From: Pseudanabaena minima
GTDB lineage: Bacteria > Cyanobacteriota > Cyanobacteriia > Pseudanabaenales > Pseudanabaenaceae
NCBI RefSeq assembly: GCF_051131155.1
Contig: NZ_CP159508.1
Coordinates: 1,550,001 to 1,614,000 of the forward strand
DNA length: 64,000 bases
Direction of reading: 5' to 3'
Part shown: piece by piece, positions 48,616-57,850 of the stretch
Layout: the number at the start of each line of letters is the position of its first letter
Position numbering within the stretch: position 1 is the first letter of the stretch
The notes under the pieces: model-generated
Told to the model about the DNA's origin: nothing
The model's input: the letters and a program-made list of their open reading frames with translations, nothing else
Database searches by the model: none
Position numbers and translations under genes: made by a program

Positions 48616-48953
48616 GGGAAGATAATGAAAAGTTAAGAGATATGCTTGAGGCGATCGCTCGAATCAATAAGTATGTGGGACTTGGTAGAGATGCCTTTGA
48701 AGAAAGTGAGTTGATTCAGACTTGGTATGTGCGCCATCTAGAAATTGTTGGTGAGGCGGCTCGTACTTTGTCAGATTAAGCGAGAAAGGCGGCTCCCGAT
48801 GTGCCTTGGAAAGAAATTATTGGAATGCGGAATATTTTGGCGCATAATTATTTTGAGATTGATTTAGATATTGTTTGGGTTGTTGTTTCTGATAAGCTAC
48901 CTGCTTTAGAAACTGCGGTGCAAAATTTACTCTCTAAAATTGATGAAACCTAG
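48612..48953 (+). pseudogene. HEPN-domain (HepT/DUF86) toxin with an in-frame stop
   Basis: The 114-codon frame from ATG 48612 is fully HEPN-like except for TAA at codon 56 (48777-48779), in the sequence LSD-stop-ARKAAPDVPWKEI, where relatives read a Glu codon: GAA/GAG to TAA by one change. The catalytic motif MRNILAHNYF (Rx4HxY) lies after the stop, so the translated 55-residue product has no RNase site. The rest is undamaged, which suggests a recent loss or selection against the toxin. Confidence 0.8.
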
Positions 48954-49023
48954 CTCTAACTAAGCATCGCCCCAACCCCAATCCAATTTTTTCCTTTTAC
49001 CCTTTTACTTTTTCCTTGAAATT

Positions 49024-51084
49024 ATGTTGCAATCAGAATTAGAAGAACTTATTGAACGGGCGGCGCGGGAGGAGTGGGAAGAACTCGATCTGGCGGGAAA
49101 GGGGATTGAGGTATTGCCAGCGACAATTGCTAAGTGCAAAAGTTTGCAGAGGTTGATTTTAGGAAAAATTACTGAGAGAAAATATTACAATATTTACGAT
49201 GGTTGGACAACAGAATATAAAAATTTTGGCAATCTCCTCAAGACCTTACCACCTGAAATTGCAGAATTAACCAATCTCCAATCCCTTAACCTTAGCAACA
49301 ACAGTCTCAGCGAGATTCCCGACTCGATTACAAGGTTAACCAATCTCCAATCCCTTAACCTTAGCTATAACAGTCTCAGCGAGATCCCCGACTCGATTAC
49401 AAGGTTAACCAATCTCCATTCCCTTAACCTTAGCTATAACAGTCTCAGCGAGATTCCCGACTCGATTACAAGGTTAACCAATCTCCATTCCCTTAACCTT
49501 AGCTATAACCATCTCAGCGAGATCCCCGACTCGATTACAAGGTTAACCAATCTCCATTCCCTTAACCTTAGCTATAACAGTCTCAGCGAGATTCCTGACT
49601 CGATTACAAGGTTAACCAATCTCCATTCCCTTAACCTTAGCTACAACAATAAGTACAACAGTATCAGCAGGATTCCCGACTTTCTTACAGAGTTAACCAA
49701 TTACCAATCCCTTGACCTTAGCTACGACAGTCACCGCTACAACAGTCTCAACAACGGTCTCAGAGAGATTCCCGACTCGATTACAAGGTTAACCAATCTC
49801 CAATCCCTTGACCTTAGCTACAACGGTCTCAGAGAGATTCCCGACTCGATTACAAGGTTAACCAATCTCCAATCCCTTGACCTTAGCTACAACCATCTCA
49901 GAGAGATTCCCGACTCGATTACAAGGTTAACCAATCTCCATTCCCTTAACCTTAGCTACAACAGTATCAGCGAAATTCCCGAATCGATTGCAAGGTTAAC
50001 CAATCTCCAACACCTTTACCTTATCAGTCATCGTCTCGGCGAGATTCCCGACTCGATTACAAGGTTAACCAATCTCCAATCCCTTGACCTTAGCTACAAC
50101 AGTATCACCGAGATTCCCGACTCGATTACAAGGTTAACCAATCTCCAATACCTTTACCTTAGTAATCATCGTCTCGGCAAGATTCCCGACTCGATTACAA
50201 GGTTAACCAATCTTCAATACCTTGGTCTTAGCTCCAACCGTAAAAACAACAGTCTCAGCGAGATTCCCGACTCGATTACAAGGTTAACCAATCTCCAATA
50301 CCTTGACCTTAGCTCCAACGGTCTCAGCGAGATTCCCGACTCGATTACAAGGTTAACCAATCTCCAATACCTTGACCTTAGCTCCAACGGTCTCAGCGAG
50401 ATTCCCGACTCGATTACAAGGTTAACCAATCTCCAATACCTTGACCTTAGCTCCAACGGTCTCAGCGAGATTCCCGACTCGATTACAAGGTTAACCAATC
50501 TCCAACACCTTTCCCTTAACTCCAACAGTATCAGCGAGATTCCCGACTCGATTACAAGGTTAACCAATCTCCAACACCTTTCCCTTAACTACAACCGTCT
50601 CAGCGAGATTCCCGACTCGATTACAAGGTTAACCAATCTCCAATACCTTTACCTTAGTAATCATCGTCTCGGCAAGATTCCCGACTCGATTACAAGATTA
50701 ACCAATCTCCAACACCTTGTTCTTAGCTCCGACCGTAAATACAACTATATCAGCGAGATTCCCGACTCGATTACAAGGTTAACCAATCTCCAATTCCTTG
50801 ACCTTAGTTTCAACCGTCTCAGCGAGATTCCCGACTCGATTACAAGGTTAACCAACCTCCAATACCTTTACCTTAGATTCAACCATCTCAGCAAGATTCC
50901 TGACTCGATTTCAAGGTTAGCCCATCTCCAATACCTTGACCTTTGCGCCAATGGGCTCAGCGAGATTCCCGAATCGATTACAAGGTTAACCCATCTCCAA
51001 TTCCTTGAACTTTTTAACAAGAACCGTATCAACGAGATTCCCAACTCGATTACAAGGTTAACCCATCTTTCTTATGTAAATTAG
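49024..51084 (+). CDS. Leucine-rich repeat protein with about 25 near-identical 23-residue repeats
   Basis: 686 residues. The N-terminus (LIERAAREEWEELDLAGKGI) is the cap seen in cyanobacterial LRR/Roc-COR proteins. From about residue 75 to the end come about 25 units of LTNLQSLNLSYNSLSEIPDSITR type. Most variation sits at solvent-exposed positions (YN-S/H/G, Q/H, S/Y, N/D); a few units have 4- to 9-residue insertions (for example around 6, 7, 14 and 21). The protein stops within the last LRR (LTHLSYVN) without a Roc GTPase, COR or other effector domain. No signal peptide, so it is probably a cytosolic binding protein. Confidence 0.88.
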   Translation: MLQSELEELIERAAREEWEELDLAGKGIEVLPATIAKCKSLQRLILGKITERKYYNIYDGWTTEYKNFGNLLKTLPPEIAELTNLQSLNLSNNSLSEIPDSITRLTNLQSLNLSYNSLSEIPDSITRLTNLHSLNLSYNSLSEIPDSITRLTNLHSLNLSYNHLSEIPDSITRLTNLHSLNLSYNSLSEIPDSITRLTNLHSLNLSYNNKYNSISRIPDFLTELTNYQSLDLSYDSHRYNSLNNGLREIPDSITRLTNLQSLDLSYNGLREIPDSITRLTNLQSLDLSYNHLREIPDSITRLTNLHSLNLSYNSISEIPESIARLTNLQHLYLISHRLGEIPDSITRLTNLQSLDLSYNSITEIPDSITRLTNLQYLYLSNHRLGKIPDSITRLTNLQYLGLSSNRKNNSLSEIPDSITRLTNLQYLDLSSNGLSEIPDSITRLTNLQYLDLSSNGLSEIPDSITRLTNLQYLDLSSNGLSEIPDSITRLTNLQHLSLNSNSISEIPDSITRLTNLQHLSLNYNRLSEIPDSITRLTNLQYLYLSNHRLGKIPDSITRLTNLQHLVLSSDRKYNYISEIPDSITRLTNLQFLDLSFNRLSEIPDSITRLTNLQYLYLRFNHLSKIPDSISRLAHLQYLDLCANGLSEIPESITRLTHLQFLELFNKNRINEIPNSITRLTHLSYVN
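49270..51075 (+). repeat. 69-bp tandem DNA repeat inside the LRR gene
   Basis: The unit is 69 bp (23 codons). The part AGATTCCCGACTCGATTACA, then AGGTTAACCAATCTCCA, is almost invariant at third positions also, while the few variable codons cluster. Such DNA-level identity means recent expansion or gene conversion and a high chance of copy-number change. Confidence 0.85.
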
Positions 51085-51131
51085 ATTCAAATCCAATCCC
51101 CCCGCTTCCTAGTTGTATTTTAATTAAATGT

Positions 51132-51236
51132 GAATTCGATATAGCCATTTGTTCCGCGCGAAGCGCGGCACAAATGGCGCAAAATGGTAAAAATCGCTCT
51201 GCGATTTTTACCATTTTGCGCGTTCGTCGAATTGAC
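51132..51236. repeat. Two nested palindromes in the 340-bp gap after the LRR gene
   Basis: First: GCCATTTGTTCCGCGC / GCGCGGCACAAATGGC. Second: CGCAAAATGGTAAAAATCGC / GCGATTTTTACCATTTTGCG. CGATATAG and CGTCGAATTG lie at the sides. No gene is visible in 51085-51425; the rest is the upstream region of the next gene. Confidence 0.65.
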
Positions 51237-51425
51237 TTTAATGAAACCTGTTATTGCCCAACTTCCATTAATCGCTAATAGGAGTAGCTAACTCAAGGAT
51301 GGTTATAGCTAAGTATAGGCACGGAGGATTAAATATTTAATTTTTAAGAATCTCAACGTTTTGCAGCGATCGCCTTGTAATTAAGCTTTACTCAAGATAT
51401 AGCAAATTTTTAAAGATCCAAAATT

Positions 51426-52262
51426 ATGTTCCAACAAGTTTTATTAGCCGTCGATGGTTCGGGGCGATCGCGCGAAATGATGAACATGCTACTAGCCCTG
51501 CCTAGTATGCAGAGTTTACAAATTAATGTACTACATGTCATCCCCAACTCCACTAACTCGGAAGCGGTTACGGAATATCGTCTTGCGGGTGAAAAGATTG
51601 TCGAAAGAGAAGTCAAAAATTTGCGCTTGTCTTCAGGTAATACCACCGTATCAATGCTCAAAGAAGGTGAGCCTAAAGATGTTGTCTGCAAAGTAGCCGA
51701 AGATCTTAAGCCCGACTTATTGATCATGGGATCTCGCGGGATGGGACGATTGCAAGCAATTTTGGCAAACTCGGTCAGTCAGTATGTTTTTCAATTATCT
51801 GACGCACCCATGTTACTGATTAAAGATGACGTATACATCAAAACTATTCGCAGCGTTATGGTTTCCGTAGATGGCTCTGCCTCAGCCAATAATTGCCTTG
51901 ATCTAGCGATTAAACTTGTTAGTGGCGCAAAGGATGTAGAGATTTTCTTAGCAAGGGTAGTCAAGCGCAAGGAAGATGCCAATGCTAACACCGATCCAGT
52001 ACTGGTGGAGACTGCCGCTAAACTGAAACGGATGAATATTCCATCTCGCTCCTTCATCAGTTCTGGTGATGTGGGCAAAGAAATCTGTAAACTAGCCGAT
52101 GAGTCTAACGCTAGTCTGCTGATGATTGGCTCACCCGATCGCCGCCCCTCGATCGCCCGTAGTTTACCTGACCTCGATCGCTTGTTAGGCTCATCAGTAT
52201 CTGACTATGTGCGTGTTAATGCCACAGTTCCCGTATTGCTAACACGCACTATAGAAGCATAA
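51426..52262 (+). CDS. Universal stress protein with two Usp domains
   Basis: 278 residues made of two UspA-like domains (1-137 and 138-278). Each starts with the VLLAVDGS / VMVSVDGS strand-loop. The first domain has the ATP-binding GSRGMGRLQAILANSVSQYV motif (Gx2Gx9GS/N-type); the second has GSPDRRPSIARSLPDLDRLL with GSSVSDYV, in which the loop is altered and enlarged. Tandem Usp proteins form internal dimers and bind ATP or AMP in stress. A terminator follows the gene. Confidence 0.9.
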   Translation: MFQQVLLAVDGSGRSREMMNMLLALPSMQSLQINVLHVIPNSTNSEAVTEYRLAGEKIVEREVKNLRLSSGNTTVSMLKEGEPKDVVCKVAEDLKPDLLIMGSRGMGRLQAILANSVSQYVFQLSDAPMLLIKDDVYIKTIRSVMVSVDGSASANNCLDLAIKLVSGAKDVEIFLARVVKRKEDANANTDPVLVETAAKLKRMNIPSRSFISSGDVGKEICKLADESNASLLMIGSPDRRPSIARSLPDLDRLLGSSVSDYVRVNATVPVLLTRTIEA

Positions 52263-52283
52263 AAAATATTGAAATATGCTGAG

Positions 52284-52313
52284 AAGAGCAACGCTAAGCG
52301 TTGCTCTTCTTTA
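52284..52313 (+). terminator. Rho-independent terminator after the Usp gene
   Basis: GAAGAGCAACGC / GCGTTGCTCTTC followed by TTTATTT. Confidence 0.8.
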
Positions 52314-52383
52314 TTTAAGTGCATAATTAAATTTGAGAGCATAATCGGAAACCACGCCCTCAAATTTAGCGTCCTAGCTACCT

Positions 52384-54645
52384 ATGAAATCGCCACAATC
52401 GCCACAACCACCATCACAGCCTAAGCCACCTAAATCTAAGTTGATGACCCAGATCCATCAGCTTACACAGGTGGTTAATGGTGTTTTAAAAATTAATCCC
52501 AAAGAGCGTGTCCCCAAACTCGAAGTACGCCGATCGCAAAAAGATAAGCCTGAAATTTATGAATTAGTGGGTGATCGCTACATATTAGGACGTAGTACGG
52601 GCAAATGCGATATTGTCGTGCAAACTCCCTTAGTTAGCCAAGTTCACGCGCAACTAGTCCGCGATCGCACCCAAAAGAAAGCCCAATTTATTCTGCAAGA
52701 CCAAGACTCGACCAATGGCATTTATCGTCAAAAGCAGCGCCTTAAGTCCGTGCCACTGCGTCACAAAATGACGATTACTTTAGGTCCTCCTGAACTAGCC
52801 GAAGCCGCCACAATTCGCTATATTGACCCGCCACCTTGGTATATTCGCACGGTGCAATATACGGGAATCGGTATTGGCGCGATCGCAGGAATGCTGGTAT
52901 TAGCGATCGGCTATGAACTTAGTCGGGTTCCTGATCTTAAGCCTTTACCTGTAACGCAACAGGGACCTGTAGAAGTTTTAGCAGGTGACAATATCAAGCG
53001 CCTTGATCCCACGGATATTGCTAATCATACAGAATATGCCAGTCTTGGTGAATTTGGAAAATTCATTCCGCAAGCGGTAATCGCCTCCGAAGATACTTCC
53101 TTCTATTGGAATATTGGTGTTGATCCTGTGGGTGTAGCGAGGGCGATCGTCACCAATGTGCGTAGTCGGGGTGAGCGCTTAGAAGGCGCTAGCACCATCA
53201 CTCAGCAGTTAGCGAGAAACTTACTAGGCAAAACCTATGTGGGGACAGATGACTCCGCAGGACGCAAATGGCGTGAGGCGGCGGCGGCGATTAAACTCAC
53301 ATTTACCTATAACAAAGAAGAAATCCTGCGGCTATATCTCAATCGAGCCTATACGGGCTATGGCGTTTATGGCTTTAAGGATGCAGCCAAACTTTATTTT
53401 GGCAAAGAAGCTTCAGAATTATCTCTCTCGGAAGCCGCAACCCTAGTCGGGCTGTTGCCTTCCCCCGAAACGATTAATCCCTTTAAAAACAAAAACTTAG
53501 CGATCGAATATCGCGATCGCATTCTCAATCGGATGGCGGAATTGGGGATGATTACCGATAAAGATGCCGAACGGGCAAGGCGATCGGTATTGATTCTCAA
53601 TGAAGCAGCCAAAACTAAGCTGCAAGGCTCAGTTGCGCCCTATTACTACAGCTATGTGTTTGAAGAGTTACAGGATATCCTCGGCGATAACTTTGCGCGG
53701 GAAGGAAATCTAATCGTAGAGACAAACCTCGATCTCGCCATGCAAAAGGCTTCCGATGAGGCTTTACGTGACGCTGTTGCCCGTGATGGTAGCAGTTACG
53801 GATTTAGCCAAGGAGCAATTGTAACCGTGAATAGTAGTGATGGTTCACTACTAACGATGACAGGTGGTGTTGACTATAAGGCAAGCCAGTTTAACCGTGC
53901 TTCCCAATCCCTACGCCAACCAGGTTCAACTTTTAAATTATTTAGCTATGCGGCGGCGATTGATCGCGGCATTTCCCCTAGCACTACATTTTCTTGCAGC
54001 GCCCTCTCAGGGATTATTGGCTGTCACAATGGCGGTAGCGGTGCGATCGACATGTATCGTGGCTTTGCCCTATCAGAAAACGTCGTAGCGATCAGGGTTG
54101 CTGATAGCGCAGGCTTAGATAATGTGGTGAAAATGGCAAAGAACTTAGGGATCACCGCCAAACTCGATGAAACGAGCAACATGGTTTTAGGGGGTAATGA
54201 AGTCAAAATCTTAGAGATGGCAGGAGCCTATGCCACCGTTGTCAACGAAGGTAAGTACATCAAACCCCACGCCATCAAACGTATTCTCGACAGTACTGAC
54301 TGTCAAAATCCTAAAGATCGCAGTACCTGTCGCGTCATTTTTGATGCGAATACCTTTGTAAAGCCACGTCAGGCGATCGATGCTGGTGTCGCTAGCACAA
54401 TGGTGGATATGATGCGCGGTGTTGTCCAATTTGGTACGGGGCGATCGGCGGCGATTCCTCAAGGTACTGTGGTTGGCAAAACGGGAACCACTGACGAAGG
54501 TCGAGACCTTTGGTTTATTGGTGCTGTACCAAGGCGAAACTTAGTTACAGCCGTTTGGCTTGGTAATGATGAGGGGGTTACAAGTGGCTCAAGTGCAGTT
54601 GCCGCGCAGGTTTGGGGTGATTATATGCGGCAAGCTGTACGCTAA
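52384..54645 (+). CDS. Class A penicillin-binding protein (PBP1 family) with an FHA domain
   Basis: 753 residues. A Pro/Lys-rich start is followed by an FHA domain (about 55-140: YILGRSTGKCDIVV, VSQVHAQL, DQDSTNGIY), a TM helix (about 158-176), a GT51 transglycosylase (about 220-400; IASEDTSFYWNIGVD with catalytic Glu236, EGASTITQQLARNLL) and a transpeptidase with SxxK Ser515-Lys518 (PGSTFK), SEN 564-566 and KTG 699-701. It polymerises and cross-links peptidoglycan. FHA binds phosphothreonine, so control by a Ser/Thr kinase is likely. FHA-PBP fusions occur in other cyanobacteria. Confidence 0.92.
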   Translation: MKSPQSPQPPSQPKPPKSKLMTQIHQLTQVVNGVLKINPKERVPKLEVRRSQKDKPEIYELVGDRYILGRSTGKCDIVVQTPLVSQVHAQLVRDRTQKKAQFILQDQDSTNGIYRQKQRLKSVPLRHKMTITLGPPELAEAATIRYIDPPPWYIRTVQYTGIGIGAIAGMLVLAIGYELSRVPDLKPLPVTQQGPVEVLAGDNIKRLDPTDIANHTEYASLGEFGKFIPQAVIASEDTSFYWNIGVDPVGVARAIVTNVRSRGERLEGASTITQQLARNLLGKTYVGTDDSAGRKWREAAAAIKLTFTYNKEEILRLYLNRAYTGYGVYGFKDAAKLYFGKEASELSLSEAATLVGLLPSPETINPFKNKNLAIEYRDRILNRMAELGMITDKDAERARRSVLILNEAAKTKLQGSVAPYYYSYVFEELQDILGDNFAREGNLIVETNLDLAMQKASDEALRDAVARDGSSYGFSQGAIVTVNSSDGSLLTMTGGVDYKASQFNRASQSLRQPGSTFKLFSYAAAIDRGISPSTTFSCSALSGIIGCHNGGSGAIDMYRGFALSENVVAIRVADSAGLDNVVKMAKNLGITAKLDETSNMVLGGNEVKILEMAGAYATVVNEGKYIKPHAIKRILDSTDCQNPKDRSTCRVIFDANTFVKPRQAIDAGVASTMVDMMRGVVQFGTGRSAAIPQGTVVGKTGTTDEGRDLWFIGAVPRRNLVTAVWLGNDEGVTSGSSAVAAQVWGDYMRQAVR

Positions 54646-54684
54646 ACCAGTAGAGATTATGCAAACCATAATCTCTACTGGTTT
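54644..54684 (+). terminator. Terminator-like hairpin after the PBP gene
   Basis: AAACCAGTAGAGATTAT / ATAATCTCTACTGGTTT with loop GCAAACC, starting at the stop codon TAA. Confidence 0.75.
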
Positions 54685-54850
54685 AAAAACTTTTGCGAAA
54701 CTTTTGTCAAAAGCGCTTGACGACTGCCATAGGTGCTGTAGTATTGATTCCGTCTTATGGATTGTGCAGAGGAGTTTCGCACCACTGCAATCCTGATAGC
54801 AATCCTGAAAAAATTACGTCTTAATCTCAAGCGACATAGGAGCTATATCT

Positions 54851-55126
54851 GTGAATAAAGGTGAATTAGTAGATGCGATCGCCGAAAAGGTATCCGTATC
54901 CAAGAAAAATATTGAAGTGATCGTTACTGCTGCCCTCGAATCAATTGTTGATGCTGTGGCTGAAGGTGATCGCGTCACTTTAGTTGGCTTTGGTTCATTC
55001 GAGCCACGCGATCGCCAAGAGCGCGAAGGTCGTAACCCTCGCACTGGTGAAAAAATGGTGATTGCCGCCACTCGTGTTCCTGCCTTTTCGGCTGGTAAGC
55101 AATTTAAAGAAAAAGTTGTTGAGTAA
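54851..55126 (+). CDS. HU family DNA-binding protein
   Basis: 91 residues from GTG 54851 (MNKGELVDAIAEKVSVSKKN). The HU core is complete: helices with VTAALESIVDAVAEGD, the strand VTLVGFGSFEPRDRQEREGR and the DNA-clasping arm GRNPRTGEKMVIAATRVPAF. The conserved arm-tip Pro is in RNPRTG. HU bends and compacts DNA as a dimer; cyanobacteria usually have one. Its promoter should lie in 54700-54840. Confidence 0.93.
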   Translation: MNKGELVDAIAEKVSVSKKNIEVIVTAALESIVDAVAEGDRVTLVGFGSFEPRDRQEREGRNPRTGEKMVIAATRVPAFSAGKQFKEKVVE

Positions 55127-55195
55127 TGCAATTTCTCAAAATTCAAGAAAAGGGCGCAATCCCTTTTTCTGAATTATTTTTTCGCTCCCAAACCC

Positions 55196-55380
55196 AAAAA
55201 TGCGGCGCAAAGCGCCGCATTTTTTGTTACTACTTTGTACTAGGACTAATCAAAACCCAGAAGGCGAGTTGCAGCGCAAAGCGCTGCAACTCGCCTTCTG
55301 GGTTTAAGACTGGCGACAACTATAAAACCCAAGAATCGATTAGCGGCGCAAAGCGCCGCCAATCGACTCTTGGGTTTTAG
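55196..55380. repeat. Three hairpin repeats between HU and the phosphatase gene
   Basis: AAAATGCGGCGC / GCGCCGCATTTT (55195-55222), AACCCAGAAGGCGAGTTGCA / TGCAACTCGCCTTCTGGGTT (55255-55305) and AAAACCCAAGAATCGATT / AATCGACTCTTGGGTTTT (55323-55379). The tips GCGCAAAGCGC are shared. The first could be the HU terminator. The short open frame across them is an artefact. Confidence 0.7.
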
Positions 55381-57797
55381 TTTGTACTAGCTAACTCTTT
55401 TTTTACTACAACAGTCAAAACATTTTTGCCATGACGATAAGCATAATCCACTTGCTCGGCTAGTTCCTGCACCAAGAAAAAACCAAATCCACCCAGCGAT
55501 CGCGCGTCATCATCTTTATCTAAATCAGGCGTAGCAACCTCAGTAAGAGGATTAAAAGGTCTTGCGTTATCTTCAAAGGTCATGGTTAGATGCTGGTCAT
55601 TGATTTCTATTCGTAAGTCAATATGACCATCACTTCGATTTTCATACCCATACTGAATAATATTGACTAAGATCTCTTCTGTAATCAACTGAGCATCTTC
55701 AATGATTTCTACAGTCAAATTCGCAGCGTGTAGAATTTTACCTAAGGCTTGCTTAACTTCTTCCAATTCTGTTAACACACTATTGAGAGTCAGTTTCCAT
55801 TCCATAACATTGGTCACTTGCAAAAAAGGATTTGACGGTAGATATTGCACAGCTAATAGAGTTATGTCATCTGATTGTGGAGCATCAGCAACAAACTCCT
55901 GACAAAAATGCTGAATTGTGCGAACGGCTCTAGCTGTATTTGTTGGTGGATAAGAAGCAATCATCTCGATTAACCGAGATTCAGAAAATATCTCCCCATC
56001 AGCATTCATCGCTTCGGTAATGCCATCAGTATAAAATATGATCAAATCATTAGGAAGAAGGGTGAATTCATGCTGTTCAAATATAGAATCTTCATACAGA
56101 CCCAATGGTGGCATTGTTTCTAAATCTAGACATTGCACAAGGCGATCGCGTACTAAGATAGGTGCATCATGCCCACCGCTAGTATAGGTAAACTTGCCAC
56201 TGCTGAGTTCCAATACACCACAAAAAACCGTCACAAACAAGCAATCTTCATTTTCTGCACATAGTTCCCGATTGACTGTACTCAAGATCTCGCTGGGCGT
56301 ACTGCTTATTTTAGTGAGCGTGCGAATTAAAGTGATGGTTCTTGCCATTTGTAGCGCCGATGGGAACCCCTTGTCAGCGACATCACCAATAATTAAACAA
56401 AGGCGATCGCTTCCTAATAGAAAGAAGTCATAAAGATCCCCACCGACAATTCGCGCTGGTCTTAATACTGCCGAGATATCGTAGGGCAGATTTGAATTTT
56501 TAATCACACCAATGCGTGGCAACATCGTTCGCTGAATCTGAGCCGCGATCGATAGTTCACTTTCCAGTTTCTGCTTTGCTGCGGTAGTTTCTTGCAAATC
56601 TTGGATATGCAGCACCAATGAGTCGCGCATTCGCCGAAAGGAATGGGTTAGTCGCCCTACTTCATCATTGGAAGTAGCTTCTGGCAAAGTTGTATCGAGA
56701 TTGCCCTTTGCCATTTCTTCGGTACTCACGTTCAAAGCCCGTAAGGGTTTGGTAGTCAGTTGCGAAATCAGAGCCACCACCACACACATCAATACCATGT
56801 CCTTTGACATCGAAAAGATGATCGACCAGAGGTATTTCTGCTGGAATTGCTCTAACTTGTCAGCAGGAAATATAGTACCAACAATCCAATCTGAGGAAGG
56901 AACAGTTTTAGCAATTAGAGTTCCTTGAGGATTAACTTTGGTATGAATCAAGCTAAGTTGCAATTCGCTCCCTTGAGTGTTTTGGGGAAATAGCCATGAT
57001 TGAACTTGTTGAGATCTATTAGGTTTGACGAGCCACTGTTGTCCTGATGCAGTGACCACAAATGGGTCGCCTAGCTCACGGTAATTTATTTCTTCAGTAT
57101 CGGTGAATTGTTCGTTAATTAAGAGAGGTAACCAATCCAAATTGATTTCAACAGCCAGATAGCGACTTGTTTTACTGCTAGAAGTATTGATAATATTCGG
57201 TTCTGGCGATAAAGGAACGCAATAGGTAATCTTCGGTTTACTTAATCCATTGCCAATTGACACATTTAAAGAATGCGGTTGTGACCAAAAGGATTGATTA
57301 GAAATTTGATTAGGAGTTTGGTTAGAGGCAACAGCACGATCGCATTGATTCAACCACGTTTTTGCTTCATTAACATTGAGGTTACTAAATTTTCCTTGCC
57401 GATTGTAACTCCAACCTATGGGCAAGTTTTCTATAGGGTTATTTGGTAATTCGATTAGGGCGATCGCTTGGACTTCAGACTGTTGTTCAACCAACGATTT
57501 AAGCTGTCGCAATAACTCATCTTTGGGAACATTATTAAAATTCTGCTCTGTTTGGAGAATGTTTGTCATTAATAACAATACATTCCTTTCTACACCTCGC
57601 AGCTTTGATTCTACATTATGGGTAGCGTTGTCAATCCGTGACTGAGTAAGATCAATGATCCAAGTACCAGCAGTTTTCTGCATGAGTTGGCGGGCGTGCC
57701 AATATGAAACCCCATAAATAGCGATCGCCGCAACTACACAACCAAAGATCAAGCGATGGGTAATACTCTTGAATTGAAATAACGCTAACTTTTTCAT
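55377..57797 (-). CDS. SpoIIE-type PP2C phosphatase with sensor, HAMP and anti-sigma-like kinase domains
   Basis: 806 residues. TM1 (about 14-30), a periplasmic sensor of about 280 residues, TM2 (about 325-345) and HAMP (TTKPLRALNVSTEEMAKGNL) are followed by a coiled linker and a SpoIIE/PP2C domain (about 430-640: ARIVGGDLYDFFLLGSDRLC, IGDVADKGFPSAL, FYTDGITEAMNADGE, DDITLLAVQY, with the metal Asp residues). The C-terminus (about 665-800) is an RsbW-like ATPase: TEEILVNIIQYGYENR, MTFEDNARPFNP and LGGFGFFLVQEL. A phosphatase fused to an RsbW-type kinase is a partner-switching module in one chain, probably for anti-sigma-antagonist control. Signal unknown. Confidence 0.9.
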   Translation of the reverse strand: MKKLALFQFKSITHRLIFGCVVAAIAIYGVSYWHARQLMQKTAGTWIIDLTQSRIDNATHNVESKLRGVERNVLLLMTNILQTEQNFNNVPKDELLRQLKSLVEQQSEVQAIALIELPNNPIENLPIGWSYNRQGKFSNLNVNEAKTWLNQCDRAVASNQTPNQISNQSFWSQPHSLNVSIGNGLSKPKITYCVPLSPEPNIINTSSSKTSRYLAVEINLDWLPLLINEQFTDTEEINYRELGDPFVVTASGQQWLVKPNRSQQVQSWLFPQNTQGSELQLSLIHTKVNPQGTLIAKTVPSSDWIVGTIFPADKLEQFQQKYLWSIIFSMSKDMVLMCVVVALISQLTTKPLRALNVSTEEMAKGNLDTTLPEATSNDEVGRLTHSFRRMRDSLVLHIQDLQETTAAKQKLESELSIAAQIQRTMLPRIGVIKNSNLPYDISAVLRPARIVGGDLYDFFLLGSDRLCLIIGDVADKGFPSALQMARTITLIRTLTKISSTPSEILSTVNRELCAENEDCLFVTVFCGVLELSSGKFTYTSGGHDAPILVRDRLVQCLDLETMPPLGLYEDSIFEQHEFTLLPNDLIIFYTDGITEAMNADGEIFSESRLIEMIASYPPTNTARAVRTIQHFCQEFVADAPQSDDITLLAVQYLPSNPFLQVTNVMEWKLTLNSVLTELEEVKQALGKILHAANLTVEIIEDAQLITEEILVNIIQYGYENRSDGHIDLRIEINDQHLTMTFEDNARPFNPLTEVATPDLDKDDDARSLGGFGFFLVQELAEQVDYAYRHGKNVLTVVVKKELASTN

Positions 57798-57850
57798 AAA
57801 GTATAGTTGTCATAAAAAATAAAACTTAGAGCGGAAGCTTCACTCTGTCT

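Noticed and set aside
50214..50567. A 117-codon frame antisense to the LRR gene
   Set aside because: Same reason: the periodic VNLVIESGISLR product reflects the 69-bp repeat.
49270..51075. CRISPR array
   Set aside because: Units are 69 bp, in frame, coding for LRRs without unique spacers; no cas genes are present. No CRISPR was seen elsewhere in the window.
55126..55380. An 84-codon frame starting at the HU stop
   Set aside because: It runs through three palindromic repeats and has no family resemblance.
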